From Nocardioides rubriscoriae (GTDB lineage: Bacteria > Actinomycetota > Actinomycetes > Propionibacteriales > Nocardioidaceae): DNA of 64,000 bases. The position numbers and the translations under genes were made by a program. The stretch's first letter is position 1; each line of letters begins with the position of its first letter. Positions 41,168-49,531 of the stretch are shown piece after piece. Under the pieces are notes generated by a model that made no database searches, was not told where the DNA came from, and saw only the letters and a list, made by a program, of their open reading frames with translations. The DNA is taken from positions 62,001 through 126,000 of the forward strand of contig NZ_VIYJ01000010.1 of the NCBI RefSeq assembly GCF_008087085.1. Reading direction: 5' to 3'.

Positions 41168-42262
41168 GTGACGAGCGACACGAAGCCGCGGCCTGGCAGG
41201 GTCAGCTGGGAACGGCTGCGCAAGGGCGCCGACAAGTTGACGACGCCCCTGCTGCCCGACGACTACCTCACGCTGCTCAACCCGTTGTGGAGCTCGCGCG
41301 AGCTGCGCGGCCGGGTCGAGGAGGTGATCCCCGAGACCGACGACGCTGCGACGCTGGTGATCCGGCCCGGGTGGGGCTGGCGCTACGACCACCGCCCCGG
41401 CCAGTACGTGGGCATCGGGGTCGAGATCGAGGGCAAGTTCCACTGGCGCTCCTACTCGGTGAGCTCGCCGCCGCGGCGCTCGGGCCGCAACCTCGCCATC
41501 ACGGTGCGCGCGATGCCTGAGGGGTTCTTGTCGACCCACCTGGTCAACGGGCTCGAGCCCGGCACGATCGTGCGGCTGGCCACGCCCAACGGCGACTTCG
41601 TGCTGCCCGACCCGCCGCCGGCCCGCTCGCTGTTCCTCGTCGGCGGCAGCGGCATCACGCCGGTGATGTCGATGCTGCGCACCCTCGACCGGCGCGGCAC
41701 GATGGGCGACGTCGTCCTGCACTACTCCTCGACCACGCCGGAGCGGATGATCTTCCGCGCCGAGCTCGAGGACCTCCACGCCAAGCACCCCGGCCTCACC
41801 GTGCACCAGTGGTTCTCCGACGAGCAGGGCATCTTCTCCCTCGGCGACCTCGACCAGACGGTCCCCGACTGGCGCGAGCGCGAGACCTGGGCCTGCGGGC
41901 CGGCGCCGATGCTCGACGCCGTGGAGTCGCACTGGGACCAGGCGGGCCTCGAGGAGCAGCTTCACGTCGAGCGCTTCTCGCTGCAGGTCGGCACCGACGG
42001 CGGCGAGGGCGGCACGATCACCTTCCAGAACTCCGGCCGCCAGGCCGAGGCCGACGGGGCGACCACCGTGCTCGAGGCCGGCGAGCAGGCCGGGGTGGGC
42101 ATGCCCTACGGCTGCCGGGTCGGCATCTGCCACACCTGCACCGTCACCAAGATCTCTGGGACCGTGCGCGACCTGCGCAACGGCGACGAGTACGACCAGC
42201 CCAACGAGCAGGTGCAGACCTGCGTGACCGTCCCGGTCGGCCCCTGCACCCTCAACATCTAG
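41168..42262 (+). CDS. Ferredoxin-NADP reductase with 2Fe-2S domain, electron donor to the desaturase
   Basis: 364 residues. FAD domain (RPGQYVGIGVEIEGKFHWRSYSVSSPP), NADP domain (LFLVGGSGITPVMSMLRTL ... WACGPAPMLDAVE), and a C-terminal plant-type 2Fe-2S domain with ligands in GMPYGCRVGICHTCTVTK and QTCV. This domain order matches Mycobacterium tuberculosis Rv3230c, which passes electrons from NADPH to the acyl-CoA desaturase DesA3. GTG start at 41168 supported by the leaderless promoter; the desaturase follows 47 bases later. Confidence 0.93.
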   Translation: MTSDTKPRPGRVSWERLRKGADKLTTPLLPDDYLTLLNPLWSSRELRGRVEEVIPETDDAATLVIRPGWGWRYDHRPGQYVGIGVEIEGKFHWRSYSVSSPPRRSGRNLAITVRAMPEGFLSTHLVNGLEPGTIVRLATPNGDFVLPDPPPARSLFLVGGSGITPVMSMLRTLDRRGTMGDVVLHYSSTTPERMIFRAELEDLHAKHPGLTVHQWFSDEQGIFSLGDLDQTVPDWRERETWACGPAPMLDAVESHWDQAGLEEQLHVERFSLQVGTDGGEGGTITFQNSGRQAEADGATTVLEAGEQAGVGMPYGCRVGICHTCTVTKISGTVRDLRNGDEYDQPNEQVQTCVTVPVGPCTLNI

Positions 42263-42309
42263 CCCCCGCGTCAACCCAGCCCGCACGCCACCTAGCAAGG
42301 GAGTCCGAC

Positions 42310-43536
42310 GTGGCCATCGCCGACGTCAAGGAGTACTGCCACCTCACCGAGGCCGACGTGGAGGCGATCGGGCGCGAGCTCGACAGCATCCGCGAGCGCG
42401 TCGAGGCCGCCCGCGGGGCCGAGGACGCCGCCTACATCCGCCGGGTGATCCGCACCCAGCGCTGGATGGCGGCCGCCGCGCGCATCGGGATGATCGTCAG
42501 CTCGCCCCTCGAGCCGAAGTACCGCCGCCCGATCCTGGCGGCCAGCTCGATCTCGCTGGGCCTGGCCAAGATCCTCGAGAACATGGAGATCGGCCACAAC
42601 GTCATGCACGGCCAGTGGGACTGGATGAACGACCCCGAGATCCACTCGTCGTCGTGGGAGTGGGACACCGGCCAGCCCGCGGAGCAGTGGAAGCACAGCC
42701 ACAACTACATCCACCACCAGTTCACCAACGTGCTGGGCTTCGACAACGACATCGGCTACGGCGTGCTGCGCATGGCCCGCGAGCAGCGCTGGCACCCCCA
42801 CTACCTGGGCCAGCCGATCTACAACGCCCTGCTGGCCGGGCTCTTCCAGTGGGGGGTGGCCCTGCACGACCTCGACCTCGAGGCGATCCGCAAGGGCAAG
42901 AAGGACCCCGTGGAGATGAAGCGGCAGCTCAAGCAGATCGCGCGCAAGGGCCGCAACCAGATCTTCAAGGACTACGTCCTGTACCCCGCGCTGAGCGGCA
43001 AGCAGTGGAAGTCGACGCTCAAGGCCAACGCCGCGGCCAACCTGATGCGCAACGTGTGGTCCTACCTGATCATCTTCTGCGGCCACTTCCCCGACGGTGC
43101 CCTGCACTTCACCGAGGAGGAGCTCGAGGACGAGACCCGCGCCGAGTGGTACCTGCGCCAGATCCTCGGCACCGCCAACTTCGAGGGCAGCACGCTGCTG
43201 CACATCATGAGCGGCAACCTCGGCTACCAGATCGAGCACCACTTGTTCCCCGACCTGGTCAGCAACCACTACGGCGAGATCTCGCCCGAGGTCCGCGCCC
43301 TGTGCGACAAGTACCAGATCCCCTACACCACCGGGCCCCTGTACAAGCAGTACGGCCAGGTGCTGCGCACCATCCACAAGCTCTCGCTGCCCAACAGGTT
43401 CACCAAGGACGACCGGCCGCCGACCGGTGAGGGCGTCACCATCGAGCAGCACGAGCGGGTCCGCCACGAGGACACCCACGACCGGCGGCCCGAGCTCGGC
43501 GGCTGGTCCCGCTCCAAGGCCGACGCCCGCGCGTGA
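42310..43536 (+). CDS. Membrane acyl-CoA delta-9 desaturase, DesA3 type
   Basis: 408 residues. Three histidine boxes of the fatty acid desaturase family: HNVMHGQ (about residue 97), HSHNYIHHQ (about 133) and QIEHHLFP (about 314), binding a di-iron centre. Hydrophobic segments (RPILAASSISLGLAKIL; LLAGLFQWGVAL; VWSYLIIFCG) place it in the membrane. It would introduce a cis double bond into stearoyl/palmitoyl-CoA. GTG start with AAGGGAG SD; a GTGA overlap couples it to the next gene. Co-operonic with its reductase. Confidence 0.93.
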   Translation: MAIADVKEYCHLTEADVEAIGRELDSIRERVEAARGAEDAAYIRRVIRTQRWMAAAARIGMIVSSPLEPKYRRPILAASSISLGLAKILENMEIGHNVMHGQWDWMNDPEIHSSSWEWDTGQPAEQWKHSHNYIHHQFTNVLGFDNDIGYGVLRMAREQRWHPHYLGQPIYNALLAGLFQWGVALHDLDLEAIRKGKKDPVEMKRQLKQIARKGRNQIFKDYVLYPALSGKQWKSTLKANAAANLMRNVWSYLIIFCGHFPDGALHFTEEELEDETRAEWYLRQILGTANFEGSTLLHIMSGNLGYQIEHHLFPDLVSNHYGEISPEVRALCDKYQIPYTTGPLYKQYGQVLRTIHKLSLPNRFTKDDRPPTGEGVTIEQHERVRHEDTHDRRPELGGWSRSKADARA

Positions 43537-43865
43537 GTGCGCTCTTCGCCTGGGACGAGGGGGCACTGGTACGCCGCAAGGTCACCCAGTGCGCCCTGTC
43601 CCGGGTGTGCGGGGCGTGCGGGAGCCCCCTGGGCCGCCCGATCGCCTTCGTCGGCCCCGCCGACGAGGTGGCCCGCAACGAGTTCCACGCCCCGCCCCTG
43701 CACGCCACGTGCGCCGACGACGTACGGCGGACGCTGGATCCGACCGGTGGGTCGGCAGGGGAGTCGGCGTGGCAGGTCGTGCTGACCTCGGGGTTCGAGT
43801 ACGTCCGTCCGGGCGCCGACGACCTCGACCCGCTCGCCCGCTTCGTCCCCAACTCCGTCCTATAG
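43533..43865 (+). CDS. Small Cys-containing protein, unknown function
   Basis: 110 residues starting in a GTGA overlap with the desaturase. Contains TQCALSRVCGACGSPLGRPIAFVG, where CxxxxxCxxC plus HATC further on could bind a metal, and otherwise no recognisable fold. Position suggests co-translation with the desaturase, but similar single-Cys-cluster proteins are scattered in actinobacteria and function cannot be assigned. Confidence 0.75.
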   Translation: MSALFAWDEGALVRRKVTQCALSRVCGACGSPLGRPIAFVGPADEVARNEFHAPPLHATCADDVRRTLDPTGGSAGESAWQVVLTSGFEYVRPGADDLDPLARFVPNSVL

Positions 43866-43875
43866 CCTCGCGTGC

Positions 43876-44898
43876 GTGATCAAGGTCCTCGTCGTCACCG
43901 GTTCGGGCCGCAGCGGCACCAGTAGCGCGGCCGGCACCTTGAAGCGGCTGGGCTTCCACGTCCCGCAGCCGGAGGTCGAGCCCGACGAGCGCAACCCGCG
44001 CGGCTACTACGAGCCGTTGTGGGTCTCGGAGTTCCACAAGCACTGGCTCAACGGCATCCGGGTGCGCACCATCGACGGGCGCCCGCACGCCGGCGACATC
44101 GCGATGGCCGACGTGACGCCCGAGCGCGAGGAGGAGCTGCGGTCGTGGCTGGCCGCCGAGCTCGCACGGCGCCGCGACGGCGACGTCGTGGTCGTCAAGG
44201 AGACCCGGGCCTACTGGGTCTACCCGCTGTGGCAGCGCGTCGTCGCCGCCACCGGGGCCGAGCTCGCGAGCCTGACGATGCTGCGCCACCCGACGCAGGT
44301 GGTGCGCTCGCGCGACTCTGCCTACCTGTCGGGGCGCTCCGACGAGCTGCGACGCCAGCGCGAGACCGCCAACGTCGCGGCGTGGGCCAACTCGGTGTTC
44401 GTCACCGAGCGCGCGACGAGGGGCAACCCCCGGGCCTTCGTGCCCTACGAGGACCTGATCGGCGACTGGCGCGCCGCGATCACCCTGGCCTGCGCGCAGG
44501 TCGGGGTGGACCCCGGCGACCTGAGCGCGCCGCACCCGGTCGACGACTTCGTCACCACCTCGCTCAACCGCTCCGCGACCGCGTGGGACGGCCTGTCGGT
44601 GCCGCCGGTGCTGGTCGACCTGGCCGAGCGCACCTGGGCGGCCGCCCTGGCCCTGGTCGAGAAGCCCGATGACGCCGCGGCGACGGCCGCGCTCGACGGC
44701 CTGCAGGCCGAGTACGCCGAGCTCTACCGCACCTCGGCCGCCATCGTCTCCGACGAGACGTCGTCGGACCTCCAGGCGCTGCGTGCCGAGCTCGAGGCCC
44801 GCCTCGCGGTCAAGAACCAGCGGTTGGACAAGCTGCGCCGCAAGCTGCGTGCCGCCGAGAACGCCGAGACCCCCACCCAGGACGGGAACAACACATGA
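43876..44898 (+). CDS. P-loop sulfotransferase-like protein 1
   Basis: 340 residues. N-terminal 5'-phosphosulfate loop VTGSGRSGTSSAAGTLKRLG and 3'-phosphate motif LTMLRHPTQVVRSRDSAYL (conserved Arg and Ser) are those of PAPS-dependent sulfotransferases. The middle YYEPLWVSEFHKHW and the ANVAAWANSVF block are shared with the two paralogues at 44895 and 48530. A C-terminal coiled coil (LQALRAELEARLAVKNQRLDKLRRKLRAAE) may tether it to partners. GTG start; TATAGCCT lies just upstream. Acceptor unknown, likely a surface glycan. Confidence 0.85.
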   Translation: MIKVLVVTGSGRSGTSSAAGTLKRLGFHVPQPEVEPDERNPRGYYEPLWVSEFHKHWLNGIRVRTIDGRPHAGDIAMADVTPEREEELRSWLAAELARRRDGDVVVVKETRAYWVYPLWQRVVAATGAELASLTMLRHPTQVVRSRDSAYLSGRSDELRRQRETANVAAWANSVFVTERATRGNPRAFVPYEDLIGDWRAAITLACAQVGVDPGDLSAPHPVDDFVTTSLNRSATAWDGLSVPPVLVDLAERTWAAALALVEKPDDAAATAALDGLQAEYAELYRTSAAIVSDETSSDLQALRAELEARLAVKNQRLDKLRRKLRAAENAETPTQDGNNT

Positions 44899-45944
44899 AG
44901 AACGTCGTCGTGGTCGCCGGTGCCGGGCGCAGCGGGACCAGCACGATCGCCGGGGCCCTCACCATGCTGGGGCTGCACCTGCCCGAGCCGCAGGTGCCGG
45001 CCGACGACACCAACCCGCGCGGGTTCTACGAGTCGCAGTGGGTGGTCGACTTCCACAAGCGGATGCTGCGCCGCGACCCGGTCGTGCGCACCCTCGACTC
45101 GCGGCCCGAGGCCGTCGAGCTCGCCCGCCAGCTGCCCACGCCCGACGACGCCGCCGCGCTCGACGCGTGGCTGGGCGAGGCACTGCGCCACCCGCAGGTG
45201 GTCGTCAAGGACCCCCGCATCCTGTGGTTCCACGACGTGTGGCGCGCCGCGGCGGCCCGCCAGGGCGCCGCGATCGGCTTCCTGACGATGCTGCGCCACC
45301 CCGTCGAGGTCGCCAAGTCGCGCGACACCCACTACGTCGCCGGCATCGCCGGCCAGGACGAGACCTTCCGCCGCCAGCGGGCCACCGCCAACGTCGCGGC
45401 GTGGTGCAACGCGTGCCTGACCACCGAGGAGGTCACCCGCCCCGACCCCCGCGTCTTCGTGTCGTACGTCGACCTCCTCGCCGACTGGCGCTCGGCCGTC
45501 TCGGCGGTCGACGAGCGCCTCGGGCTGGGCCTGGACCTCACCGGGGCGGGGGCCCAGCGCGTCGACGCCTTCATCGAGCCCGGGCTGCGCCGCTCCGAGA
45601 CCACGTGGGACTTCGTCGACGTGCCCGACACGCTGCGCGCGGTCGCCGAGGGGGTCTGGGAGGAGATGAACCGGCTCGTCGCCGACCCGACCGACCCGGT
45701 CGTCGCCCCGGCCCTCGAGCGGCTGCGCACCGACTACCAGCGTCTCCACGACCACGCCGTCGCCGTCGCGCTCGACCACACCCGCACCCGCGAGGTGCAC
45801 GTGCGACGGCGTACCCGGGCCAACGTGCGCGCCGAGTCGGAGGAGAAGATCCACGAGCTCGAGCTGCAGCTCGAGGAGGCCAACTCCGACCGCGACCACG
45901 ACGGCGCCGACACCGGCGGCCTGTTCCGCCGCTGGCGCGGCTGA
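44895..45944 (+). CDS. P-loop sulfotransferase-like protein 2
   Basis: 349 residues, coupled to the preceding gene by an ATGA overlap. VVAGAGRSGTSTIAGALTMLG (5'-phosphosulfate loop) and LTMLRHPVEVAKSRDTHYV (3'-phosphate motif), PRGFYESQWVVDFHKRML and RATANVAAWCNACL as in its paralogues, but more diverged than paralogues 1 and 3 are from each other. The C-terminal coiled coil ESEEKIHELELQLEEANSD is kept. Two different specificities acting on one polymer are plausible. Confidence 0.85.
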   Translation: MKNVVVVAGAGRSGTSTIAGALTMLGLHLPEPQVPADDTNPRGFYESQWVVDFHKRMLRRDPVVRTLDSRPEAVELARQLPTPDDAAALDAWLGEALRHPQVVVKDPRILWFHDVWRAAAARQGAAIGFLTMLRHPVEVAKSRDTHYVAGIAGQDETFRRQRATANVAAWCNACLTTEEVTRPDPRVFVSYVDLLADWRSAVSAVDERLGLGLDLTGAGAQRVDAFIEPGLRRSETTWDFVDVPDTLRAVAEGVWEEMNRLVADPTDPVVAPALERLRTDYQRLHDHAVAVALDHTRTREVHVRRRTRANVRAESEEKIHELELQLEEANSDRDHDGADTGGLFRRWRG

Positions 45945-45970
45945 GGGGCTGCGGTCGGCCCGGCCGGTGA

Positions 45971-46033
45971 GGCGGTGTGCCAGCCACCTTTCTGGGCGGG
46001 GATCGGTACGGGAAGGGTGGCTCACTCACCGCC
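45971..46033. repeat. 63-bp imperfect palindrome between convergent genes
   Basis: Nested arms GGCGGTG/CACCGCC (45971-45977, 46027-46033) and AGCCACC-T-TTC / GAA-G-GGTGGCT around a central CTGGGCGGGGATCGGTACGG. Acts at least as a bidirectional terminator; the internal sequence complexity suggests a dispersed repeat family. Confidence 0.6.
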
Positions 46034-46070
46034 GCCCCGGAGTCGCCCGGAGCCGCCCGGACCCGGTGCC

Positions 46071-47309
46071 CTACTCGTCGAAGACCGCCTGCACGATGCC
46101 CAGGCACATCTCGTCGGCGGACCCCTCGCCCCACACGACGTACTTCTCCTGGGTGCCGGCGAAGGCGGGCAGCAGGTCGCGCAGCGACTGGTCGTGGCGG
46201 CAGGTCACGGTGAGGGTGTCGCCGGCGTCGAGGTGGACCGGGTCGACGGGGCGGGCCGCTTGGTCGTCGAAGTTCCAGAGCGGGACGTCGAGCAGGGTGC
46301 GTGCGTCGGGGGTGCCGGCGTCGCTCTCGACGGTGATCGTGCGCCCGAGCAGGTGCATGTGGCCGGCGACCCCGAGCACCGTCATCGGTCGCGTCACCTG
46401 CCGCGTGCAGGTCGTCGTGTCGCTCGGCGCGACCTCGGTGCCGCACAGCAGGTGCAGCAGGTTGGCGGTCTGACCGACCCGTTCGCCGAACCGCGCCTTG
46501 ACGTCGGTCACGGAGGCGTCGTGGGTGCACAGCGGCCCCGAGGAGTGCTCGGGCCGGCAGGGCAGCTCGACGGGGGCCGGCAGCAGGAGGGTGTGGATCT
46601 CCTGCAGGTCCTTCCCCGACCGGGGCGTCCACCGCAGCCGGGTCGCCGACCGGTCCGACAGGTCGCCCTCGGGGTGGAGCAGCAGGCTGTAGTGCACCTG
46701 CATGACGATCTTGTCGCCGCGGTCGAGCGGGACGCCGTAGCCCGACCGGGTCACGGTCTCGCGGCCGCCGGGGGCCCACGCCCCGAGCCACGAGGCGTCG
46801 TCGAGGTCGTCGAGCTCGCCCTCGAGGCCCATCCCGCCGAAGCAGGTCCACCCCGGGTCGGCCGACTCCGCGTCGCGGCGCTCGGCCTCGCGGGTCAGCG
46901 ACCCGTCGACCCGGAAGAGGATCACGTGGTGGACGACGTCGGGGTTGCCGGGCGCGATGTCGGTGCCGGTCAGCCAGGCGTCCTGGGCCAGTCGCGGGTC
47001 GAGCAGGAAGCAGCGGTAGTCGTCGGTCCCGACGCCGGTGGGGGGCGAGGGTGTGTAGGCGGTCGGGACCCGCAACGTCGTACGCCGCTCGCCTGCGCGC
47101 AGCGGGCGCGGCCTCGCGACCGGCGCGGCGGTGGGCGGGTGCCCGTCGAGCGCCGCCGGCGACCCGGACGGCGCCGCCGGTGACGGCGTCGACCGGTCGT
47201 CGGGTGCTGCCGGCGCCGTCTCGCCGTCGGCCCCGCACCCGGCCAGCCCGGCGGCCAGAGCGCTGGCCAGGACGACGCCCAGCAGGGCGCGCCTCATCAG
47301 GTCCCTCAT
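46071..47309 (-). CDS. Copper type II monooxygenase-like lipoprotein (PHM/DBH fold)
   Basis: 412 residues. Lipoprotein signal with lipobox (LLGVVLASALAAGLAGCGA, Cys about residue 25), Pro/Ala linker, then two jelly-roll domains of the ascorbate-dependent copper monooxygenase family: VVHHVILFRV (CuH His pair), KIVMQVHYSLLL, GHMHLLGRTI (CuM HxH) and a candidate Met ligand in ADEMCLGIV. Cys-rich loops suggest disulfides. In animals this family hydroxylates peptides or catecholamines; bacterial members are uncharacterised. ATG 47309 with AGAGGG upstream. Convergent with the sulfotransferase pair. Confidence 0.85.
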   Translation of the reverse strand: MRDLMRRALLGVVLASALAAGLAGCGADGETAPAAPDDRSTPSPAAPSGSPAALDGHPPTAAPVARPRPLRAGERRTTLRVPTAYTPSPPTGVGTDDYRCFLLDPRLAQDAWLTGTDIAPGNPDVVHHVILFRVDGSLTREAERRDAESADPGWTCFGGMGLEGELDDLDDASWLGAWAPGGRETVTRSGYGVPLDRGDKIVMQVHYSLLLHPEGDLSDRSATRLRWTPRSGKDLQEIHTLLLPAPVELPCRPEHSSGPLCTHDASVTDVKARFGERVGQTANLLHLLCGTEVAPSDTTTCTRQVTRPMTVLGVAGHMHLLGRTITVESDAGTPDARTLLDVPLWNFDDQAARPVDPVHLDAGDTLTVTCRHDQSLRDLLPAFAGTQEKYVVWGEGSADEMCLGIVQAVFDE

Positions 47310-47389
47310 CGTGCCCTCTCCCTCTCCCACCGGGCACGCTACCGCCGACCGGGCCGCGCCGCGGCCGATCGGGCCCCACGGTCGGGCGG

Positions 47390-48373
47390 TCAGGCGGTGG
47401 CGGCCAGGGCGCGCGACAGGGCCGCGACGTCCTGGTAGCCCACGAACCTCGACCGGAGATCACAGGCCTGGTGGAGGGTCGACTGCGACGTCTGCATCGA
47501 GTCCGGGTTGCGGGCGTCGCCGATCTCCACCACGAGGGTGCCCGGGGCGCAGAATGCCGCCAGGTGCAGGGCTGAGCCGGCCGAGCCGGCGACCACCGCG
47601 GCCCCGGACACCAGTCGGACCTGCTCGCGCACCGACAGCGTCTCGGGTTCGACCACCTGGTAGCCGCGGAGGTGGAACTCCTCGTCGAGCCGGCGGTCCC
47701 AGGATGCTGACGAGCGCCCGGCCTTGGTGCGGTTGAACGAGCGCCGTGACAAGAAGATGCGTCCACCGGGCGCGGACGGCTCGCCGGCGGCCACGGCCAT
47801 CCGCCGCCACAGGGCGGCTGCTTCCTGGCGGATCCGGCTGCGGAACACCACGGGGCGCTCCGGCACCGTCAGTCGCTCGACGGTGACCGGGCGGCCGCGC
47901 ACCACCATGACGGGCAGCTCGTCGTAGCCGGCCAGTGCGAGCAGGCCGGACTGCCAGGTGTGCAGGTCGGCCGGCTTGGCCGAGCCCCGGGGGTGGGGGA
48001 GCGGGTGGGGGCCACGGAAGCTGCGGTGGGCGACCAGGCCCTGGAGGTCGCCGGGCCGGGGCAGCCACAGGGTCGGGAGCACCTCGACCAGGAAGTGCCC
48101 GAAGTGGTTGCTCCAGTGGCCGGCGTAGACCCAGTGTCCGGCCAGCCGGGTCGCCCGGGCTCCGACCGTGACCCGCTCCGGGTCGGTCGCGATCGCCGCG
48201 TTGCTGTTGGCCGCCGACCAGGTCCGCTGGGACTCCCGGACGAGCTCGCCGTCCTGCGTGTGCACCGCACCGCGCATCCACTTGTGCGGTGGATGCTCCG
48301 CGTTGGTGTCGCCCTGTTCGTAGCCCGAGACGGTCGCCGGGGCGACCAGGGAGATGCCGAGTCCTTGTCCCAC
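47390..48373 (-). CDS. Glycosyltransferase family 61-like protein (DUF563)
   Basis: 327 residues. GT61/DUF563 features: GHWVYAGHWSNHFGHFLVEVLPTLWLP near residue 90, GGRIFLSRRSFNRTKAGRS, LSVREQVRLVSGAAVVAGSAGSALHLAAFCAPGTLVVEIGD near the C-terminus. These enzymes transfer xylose or related sugars onto glycans. No membrane segment. GTG at 48373 chosen because TACCCT lies 6 nt upstream within a symmetric promoter. Divergent from the third sulfotransferase, so the two likely share regulation and substrate. Confidence 0.87.
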   Translation of the reverse strand: MGQGLGISLVAPATVSGYEQGDTNAEHPPHKWMRGAVHTQDGELVRESQRTWSAANSNAAIATDPERVTVGARATRLAGHWVYAGHWSNHFGHFLVEVLPTLWLPRPGDLQGLVAHRSFRGPHPLPHPRGSAKPADLHTWQSGLLALAGYDELPVMVVRGRPVTVERLTVPERPVVFRSRIRQEAAALWRRMAVAAGEPSAPGGRIFLSRRSFNRTKAGRSSASWDRRLDEEFHLRGYQVVEPETLSVREQVRLVSGAAVVAGSAGSALHLAAFCAPGTLVVEIGDARNPDSMQTSQSTLHQACDLRSRFVGYQDVAALSRALAATA

Positions 48374-48378
48374 GCAGC

Positions 48379-48415
48379 GAGGGTACGTCGGGCGGCGCCC
48401 GCTCGACGTACCCTC
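48379..48415. promoter_or_regulatory. Perfectly symmetric divergent promoter
   Basis: GAGGGTACGTCG (48379-48390) and its exact complement CGACGTACCCTC (48404-48415) with a 13-bp centre. Each arm presents TACCCT as a -10-like hexamer in the outward direction; on the minus side the GT61 start is exactly 6 nt away. On the plus side initiation would be near 48421. Confidence 0.6.
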
Positions 48416-48529
48416 GCCGGGCGCGCACGCCGCCTGCTCGTGGTGATGAGAGGATCCGGTCGTGCTCACGACCTGGACGACACAGCCGGCTCCTCGTGCG
48501 TGGCGGGGCCTCGGCCGGCGGGTCGCCTG

Positions 48530-49531
48530 ATGCCCGTCCTGGTCCTGGTCACCGGGTCGGGTCGCTCGGGCACGAGCAGCATCGCGGGCGCGCTCAAGCG
48601 GCTCGGCCACCACGTCCCGCAGCCCGAGAAGCAGGCCGACGAGTCCAACCCGCGCGGCTACTACGAGTCGTCGTGGGTCGCGGCCTTCCACGCCCGTTGG
48701 TTCAAGGCCCTGCGCGTGCGGGCGATCGACACGCGACCCGATGCCGGCCGCATCGTGATGGACGACCTCGACGAGGGCCGCGAGCAACGCCTGGCGACCT
48801 GGCTGCGCGGCCAGCTCGCGACCCGCGCCGACGACGACGTGATCGTGATCAAGGACCCCCGCGCGTTCTGGGTCCTTCCCTTGTGGCGCCGCACCGCCCG
48901 GGCCACCGGCTGCGACCTGGTGAGCCTCACGATGCTGCGCCACCCGTCGCAGGTGGTCCGCTCCAGCGACGCCGCCTACCTCACCGAGCGACCCGACGCC
49001 GTCCGGCTGCAACGCGAGTCGACCAACGTGGCCGCGTGGGTCAACGCCCTGCTCGTCGCCGAGCTCGAGACGCGGGACAACCCGCGCGCCTTCGTCCGCT
49101 ACGTCGACCTGGTCGCCGACTGGCGTACGGCGGTCGGTGGGGCGCTGGCCCACCTCGGGCTCGATCCGGGCGACCTGACGGCCCCGCACCCCATCGACGA
49201 CTTCATCACCCCTGCGCTCAACCGGGCGGCAGACAGCTGGGACGGCCTGGCCGTGCCCCGGTCCCTGCGCGAGCTGGCCGACCGGGCCTGGCAGGCGGCG
49301 CAGGCGCTCGTGGAGCATCCATACGACCCGGCGACCTCAGCCTCCTTCGACGCGCTGCGCCACGAGTACGACGAGCTCCACACCGCCTCGCAGGCGATCG
49401 CCGCCGACGCGTGCGACGCGCGCGTCCGCGACGTCAGGACCCGGCTGCGCCAGCGCCTGGAGGAGCGCGACGCCGAGATCGCCCGCCTGCGCCAGGAGCT
49501 CGACGTACGCCCCGGCCGCCCGAGGGCCTAG
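48530..49531 (+). CDS. P-loop sulfotransferase-like protein 3
   Basis: 333 residues. VTGSGRSGTSSIAGALKRLG and LTMLRHPSQVVRSSDAAYL match the PAPS-binding motifs; closest to paralogue 1 in the window (PRGYYESSWVAAFHARW, STNVAAWVNALLV, NRAADSWDGLAVP). C-terminal coiled coil DVRTRLRQRLEERDAEIARLRQELD. ATG 48530 is set by alignment with the paralogues; an in-frame ATG at 48446 is a possible upstream start. Its stop TAG shares the palindrome CTAG with the stop of the convergent Stealth gene, so the two coding regions overlap by 4 bases. Confidence 0.85.
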   Translation: MPVLVLVTGSGRSGTSSIAGALKRLGHHVPQPEKQADESNPRGYYESSWVAAFHARWFKALRVRAIDTRPDAGRIVMDDLDEGREQRLATWLRGQLATRADDDVIVIKDPRAFWVLPLWRRTARATGCDLVSLTMLRHPSQVVRSSDAAYLTERPDAVRLQRESTNVAAWVNALLVAELETRDNPRAFVRYVDLVADWRTAVGGALAHLGLDPGDLTAPHPIDDFITPALNRAADSWDGLAVPRSLRELADRAWQAAQALVEHPYDPATSASFDALRHEYDELHTASQAIAADACDARVRDVRTRLRQRLEERDAEIARLRQELDVRPGRPRA

